The position numbers and the translations under genes were made by a program. Shown piece by piece: positions 19,358-22,332 of a stretch of DNA of 22,332 nt. The DNA is from Amanita rubescens. Its lineage: Eukaryota > Basidiomycota > Agaricomycetes > Agaricales > Amanitaceae. The stretch spans positions 1 to 22,332 of the forward strand of contig WION01000732.1 in NCBI GenBank assembly GCA_015039365.1, in the 5' to 3' direction. Under the pieces are notes generated by a model. It saw nothing but the letters and a program-made list of their open reading frames with translations, was not told where the DNA came from and did not search any database. The stretch's first letter is position 1. Each line of letters opens with the position of its first letter.

Positions 19358-20964
19358 CTATGCTGTCATGGTCACCAGAGTACGGGCCGCTATACTCTGA
19401 TACCAATCATCAAAAGGAGGAAGTTCGTCTTCCTCCTCCGACTCATCAAACGCAACAACGCTCGTTACAAACGTTGCCGCCGCCGCCGTCACCGAAGCCT
19501 TGGCCGAAAACCTGTTAATAATCCCGCTCCAAGGCGAATCGTCGCAAGAATCAAACAAGTGGACGTGGTCTTCCTCCTCCTCCTCGTCATCATCCTCGTC
19601 ATCATCTTCAAGGAGAAATTCATCCATCAACGAATCTGGATCCGGAGTTTCCGGCTCAGACTCCGATGAAGATGAAGAAAAACTTCCAGAAATGAAATCA
19701 TCATCTTGACAACTGAAATCAGATTCTTCTTCTTCTTCTTCTTCTGCGTGAGTTGGTGACATGGGTGAATAGAAATCGTCTATTGCATCTCCGTCGTCGT
19801 CGTCGTCATCAGTGGGCACATGGACGTGGTATACCAGGCGGTGCGGAACGATCAGGTATTGACCGTAACCGTGATCTTGGGGGTTTGGCGTCGCGTTGTA
19901 CCATGGGATCCACGGGTCTTGCGGAGGTGGTTCATTGATAATGATGTGAGGAACGGTAAATGGAGTGGGAGATTCTAAAACGATAGTACCGCGGTACTGG
20001 TTCAATTTCTGTAGAAGAGGCTATATCACCCGTCAGCCATCATACCACTTGTGCCAAAATTTTAAATAAAAAAAGTTCACCTCTGCTGGATCGGTCCATC
20101 GGAAGGGCTTCTCCGAAGGGCATACGTATTGATCATGTGCCAGGAATCTTCGTCCCACTTCGCTTGCCGCAAAAGCCTATCCAGCTGTCAGCGATCTGAT
20201 AGCGCGTGACGGAAATAGAAGGTCACTTGCCACAGCTTTGCGATGGTATTTCTGCAGAACGTTTGTCACGTTCTCCATATGTACCCGCTCGTGCGTCGTT
20301 GATGCGACCTGTTTATTTCCCCCCCATCAGAAGGATATGACATAGGGTTTGAGTAGTTCGGCTTACGAATGTTTTGAACTTTGATAGACAGAATACTGTC
20401 CTTGGCGGGGTATACTTGCTTGGTTTGGGCGGACGAACTGAGGGCACACGCGCGAGGGTGTGGTCCATTGCGTTTGGGGGCATGGTCACCATTAACTGAC
20501 CTGGCCATTGAGGGCCCAGGGCGTTAAACCATGGTGTATAATAGTCTTGTATGTTCTTTTCTGGTGGTGTGATGACGATATGAGGGGCGAGGTGTGGCGC
20601 CGTCGAGTCTAATACGAGATTATGACGATGAGCGTACGCCACTCGTAGGGCATCCTGTTCAAAAAAAAAAAAAAAAGGTAAGTAAAAGCGGTATGGAGAA
20701 AATGTGACCCACCTTCTCGTTTTGCAGAACCATATCATCGGCGGAATCTCCGAAGTTTTCTCGGTGTCCCAATTCAGGTTCTTCGGCATAAAATGACATC
20801 GGAGGATTGCCGAACTCGTTCTTCGCCTTGAGTGTCGAAGAACCCGCGTACCGTCCATTGTACATCTGCGCGTCGCTGTCAAAAGCGTTTTATGGTAGTA
20901 AATCAAAGACTGACATCGCTGTGGCATGATCCTGTGGCGCAAATTGTGCCGAGAACGCCATCAT
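19358..20964 (-). CDS. Unrecognised acidic protein with a duplicated internal module
   Basis: Exons 20964-20915, 20875-20713, 20654-20367, 20308-20234, 20176-20081 and 20008-19358 give 440 residues, and all phases close. I do not recognise a named family. Two related modules are visible. Residues ~85-125 contain LVLDSTAPHLAPHIVITPPE and YYTPWFNALGPQ. Residues ~225-270 contain TIVLESPTPFTVPHIIINEP and WIPWYNATPN. The stretch between them has KYHRKAFAASEVGRRFLAHD and a conserved-looking PFRWTDPAE. The C-terminal ~150 residues are extremely acidic, with runs of D and E and a Ser-rich block. They end in DDWYQSIAARTL. No signal peptide or membrane helix is seen. ATGs at 20964 and 20961 are both possible starts. 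The donor at 20233 (GTGGCA) is weak but is the only one that keeps the frame. Confidence 0.75.
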
Positions 20965-21525
20965 GAAAAAGTGTCGAGTGTCGTGTGACGGTAATCACCG
21001 TGTTTGGAGGGCGTTCCCTTAACGCCCACGCACTTCGCGTAGATTTGTCATGTCTCAGCAGTTCAGGTTCGTGTGGTCGTGCGTCGGGTATCATAGTGGA
21101 TTGGATGTCGGTGTAAAAGCAAGGGCAGTGGCGTTAGTTGCGGCTGAAACGTGGTCGGAGTGCACAAGGGGAACAGAGAGAGGGCTGCGCGCGCGGAGGT
21201 AGCAAGGTGAAAAGATGGAACGATAAGAGAGTCTTTATTCTTCAGCGCCTTCCGTGTTATAAAGGTGTGCATCCCCTGCGGAGAAGCAACCGCCATGTCT
21301 TTGTCCGGCCACATCGAATCCGATTTGTGAAACTACCTTTTACGGTCAAATTTGTTTCACAACAAGACTCGTGTCCATACAATTATCCTACTCGCGTCGT
21401 TGATGCACAGCAATGTGATCTGGAATTACCATCTTCCAGAGACAAGAATCTAACGAAACTAGCAATTACATCGCAATATTTAATCGTACTCCCGCGATCC
21501 CATGAACGACCTAAGACACGCGCGC
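20965..21525. other. 561-bp intergenic region with two short inverted repeats
   Basis: It lies upstream of the acidic-protein gene and downstream of the dehydrogenase stop. Close to the start codon are ACGGT-AATC-ACCGT (about 20988-21001) and GGGCGTT-CCCTT-AACGCCC (21009-21027). Either could be a binding site for a dimeric factor. No gene is recognised in either strand. Confidence 0.45.
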
Positions 21526-22332
21526 CTAGTTCAAAGGCAACAGAACTCCGTCTTCAACGGGTTCATCTTTCCGCCTGCCCGTTATTTTGACAAAGTCTTG
21601 CATGCCATAGTCGGCCCCTGTTATCTACGCGCCGTCAGTCCGGGTTTGAGCCGATAACTCTAAATGCTTACACTCTGTGCAAGGTCTCTAACAAAACTCG
21701 GGAGATGTCGCAAATATGGAGCCGCGTTGGCCCAGAAGGGTGTCATTATAATCTGCGATTGGCTTTCATCAAGCGCAGTGATTATCTCCTTCACGACCGT
21801 CACAGGTTGTAGCGACGGCAACAGGAACTTGAGACTAGGATAAGGAGGAAAAGTTATCGAGGAGAACATTGGCGTCATAGTATGGCCAGGACAGACAAGT
21901 GTGGTACGAATTTGAGGACATTTGTACCTGCATCCAAGATGAGTTAAATATTCCTAGAATTCTATGGTACGCCATACCGCTTGTCCAACTCGTACCGCAG
22001 GGATTCGTGCAATGATACAATTGCTGCTTTTGACGAATTGTAGTCAGCTAATCAGGCAGGTCAATCGCGTAAGCATGCTAGTTAATCTTAAGACTTGCTC
22101 ATTTGTGCAGCACCGACATATCCCATAACGGACGCCATAGAGACCTAACAATAGCTCCTTGTTAAGACCCGGATCACAACGAATGGATTCAAACATACAA
22201 TGTGTCCTGCTTTCCTTCTCAGCATGCCGGGAAGAAACGCTTTCAATATCCAAAAATGAGCCAATGTATTGACGCCAAAAGTCCTAGTCCAAATAAGAAA
22301 TGCAAAAATGCAAGCGGAGCCCACTGTTCCAA
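21526..22332 (-). CDS. Short-chain dehydrogenase/reductase (C-terminal part; N-terminus beyond window)
   Basis: A classical SDR oxidoreductase using NAD(P)(H). It is most like the membrane-associated 11-beta-HSD/retinol-dehydrogenase-type group (inference). Exons in the window are 22332-22325 (partial), 22283-22199, 22144-22099, 22047-21978, 21927-21672 and 21624-21526. Visible motifs are the NTLAHFW helix (with the family Asn), MLRRKAGHIV, the catalytic Ser region SMASVMGYVG, catalytic YNSSK, and CPGHTMTPMFSS after the active site. EIITALDESQSQ and a C-terminal hydrophobic stretch follow. The Rossmann GxxxGxG motif should lie off the right edge. The intron at 22098-22048 has a GC donor (GCAAGT). 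The acceptor at 21625 was chosen because it keeps frame into GADYGMQDFV. The coding frame is intact throughout. Confidence 0.88.

Noticed and set aside
19500..19709. Plus-strand poly-Ser open frame
   Set aside because: It is the reverse complement of the acidic Asp/Glu codons of the gene on the other strand; repeats are coding-derived, not a microsatellite gene.
21138..21590. Plus-strand basic open frame near the right end
   Set aside because: It overlaps the last exon of the dehydrogenase on the other strand and resembles nothing known.
1..22332. CRISPR arrays, rRNA, tRNA, complete transposons
   Set aside because: No regularly spaced repeats, cloverleaf-like segments, transposase or reverse-transcriptase motifs were noticed on reading both strands; a tRNAscan or repeat search was not possible here.

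Overview
The window looks like nuclear DNA of a mushroom-forming basidiomycete (Agaricomycetes). Genes are dense and lie on both strands. They are cut by many short introns, mostly 40-70 nt. The proteins include fungus-typical families: a KRE6/SKN1-type beta-glucan protein, a YVC1-type vacuolar channel tail and an agaric-style F-box protein. The organism is inferred from protein style and gene structure only. I rebuilt the gene models by following reading frames across GT-AG (and a few GC-AG) junctions. In the intact genes every phase closes.

Left part (1-2500). The 3' end of a TRP/YVC1-like cation channel (1-1023, +) has one exon that is broken by four single-base shifts. Then come an intronless relic of the 3' end of PSF2 (1031-1215, -) and a decayed aminoglycoside-phosphotransferase/kinase-like gene (1519-2490, +). 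That gene has no start codon and several frameshifts. This is the only stretch of the window where coding frames are damaged.

Middle (2836-10492). An intact GINS subunit PSF2 (-) and a haspin-type histone H3 kinase (+) diverge from a 77-bp promoter that holds a TCACGTGA palindrome. Haspin converges on a 14-exon KRE6-like glucan protein (-), which diverges from an F-box protein (+) over 104 bp.

Right part (11034-22332). A three-finger C2H2 protein (+) is followed by a USP36/Ubp10-type deubiquitinase (+). The deubiquitinase converges on a mitochondrial-type PP2C phosphatase (-). The phosphatase diverges over 87 bp from an unrecognised proline-rich small protein (+). Next is a CASTOR-like ACT-domain protein (+). 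It converges on an unrecognised acidic protein (-) with a duplicated internal module. The last gene is the 3' part of a short-chain dehydrogenase (-) that runs off the right edge.

Most genes are unrelated housekeeping functions: replication, mitotic chromatin phosphorylation, cell-wall glucan, ubiquitin removal, mitochondrial dephosphorylation and amino-acid sensing. I see no secondary-metabolite cluster, CRISPR, rRNA, tRNA or complete transposon. The most interesting points are a histone-H3-like RTKQ motif at the haspin N-terminus, the PSF2 3'-end repeats that bracket a decayed gene, microexons of 10-16 nt in the KRE6-like gene, and the repeat protein with no recognised family.
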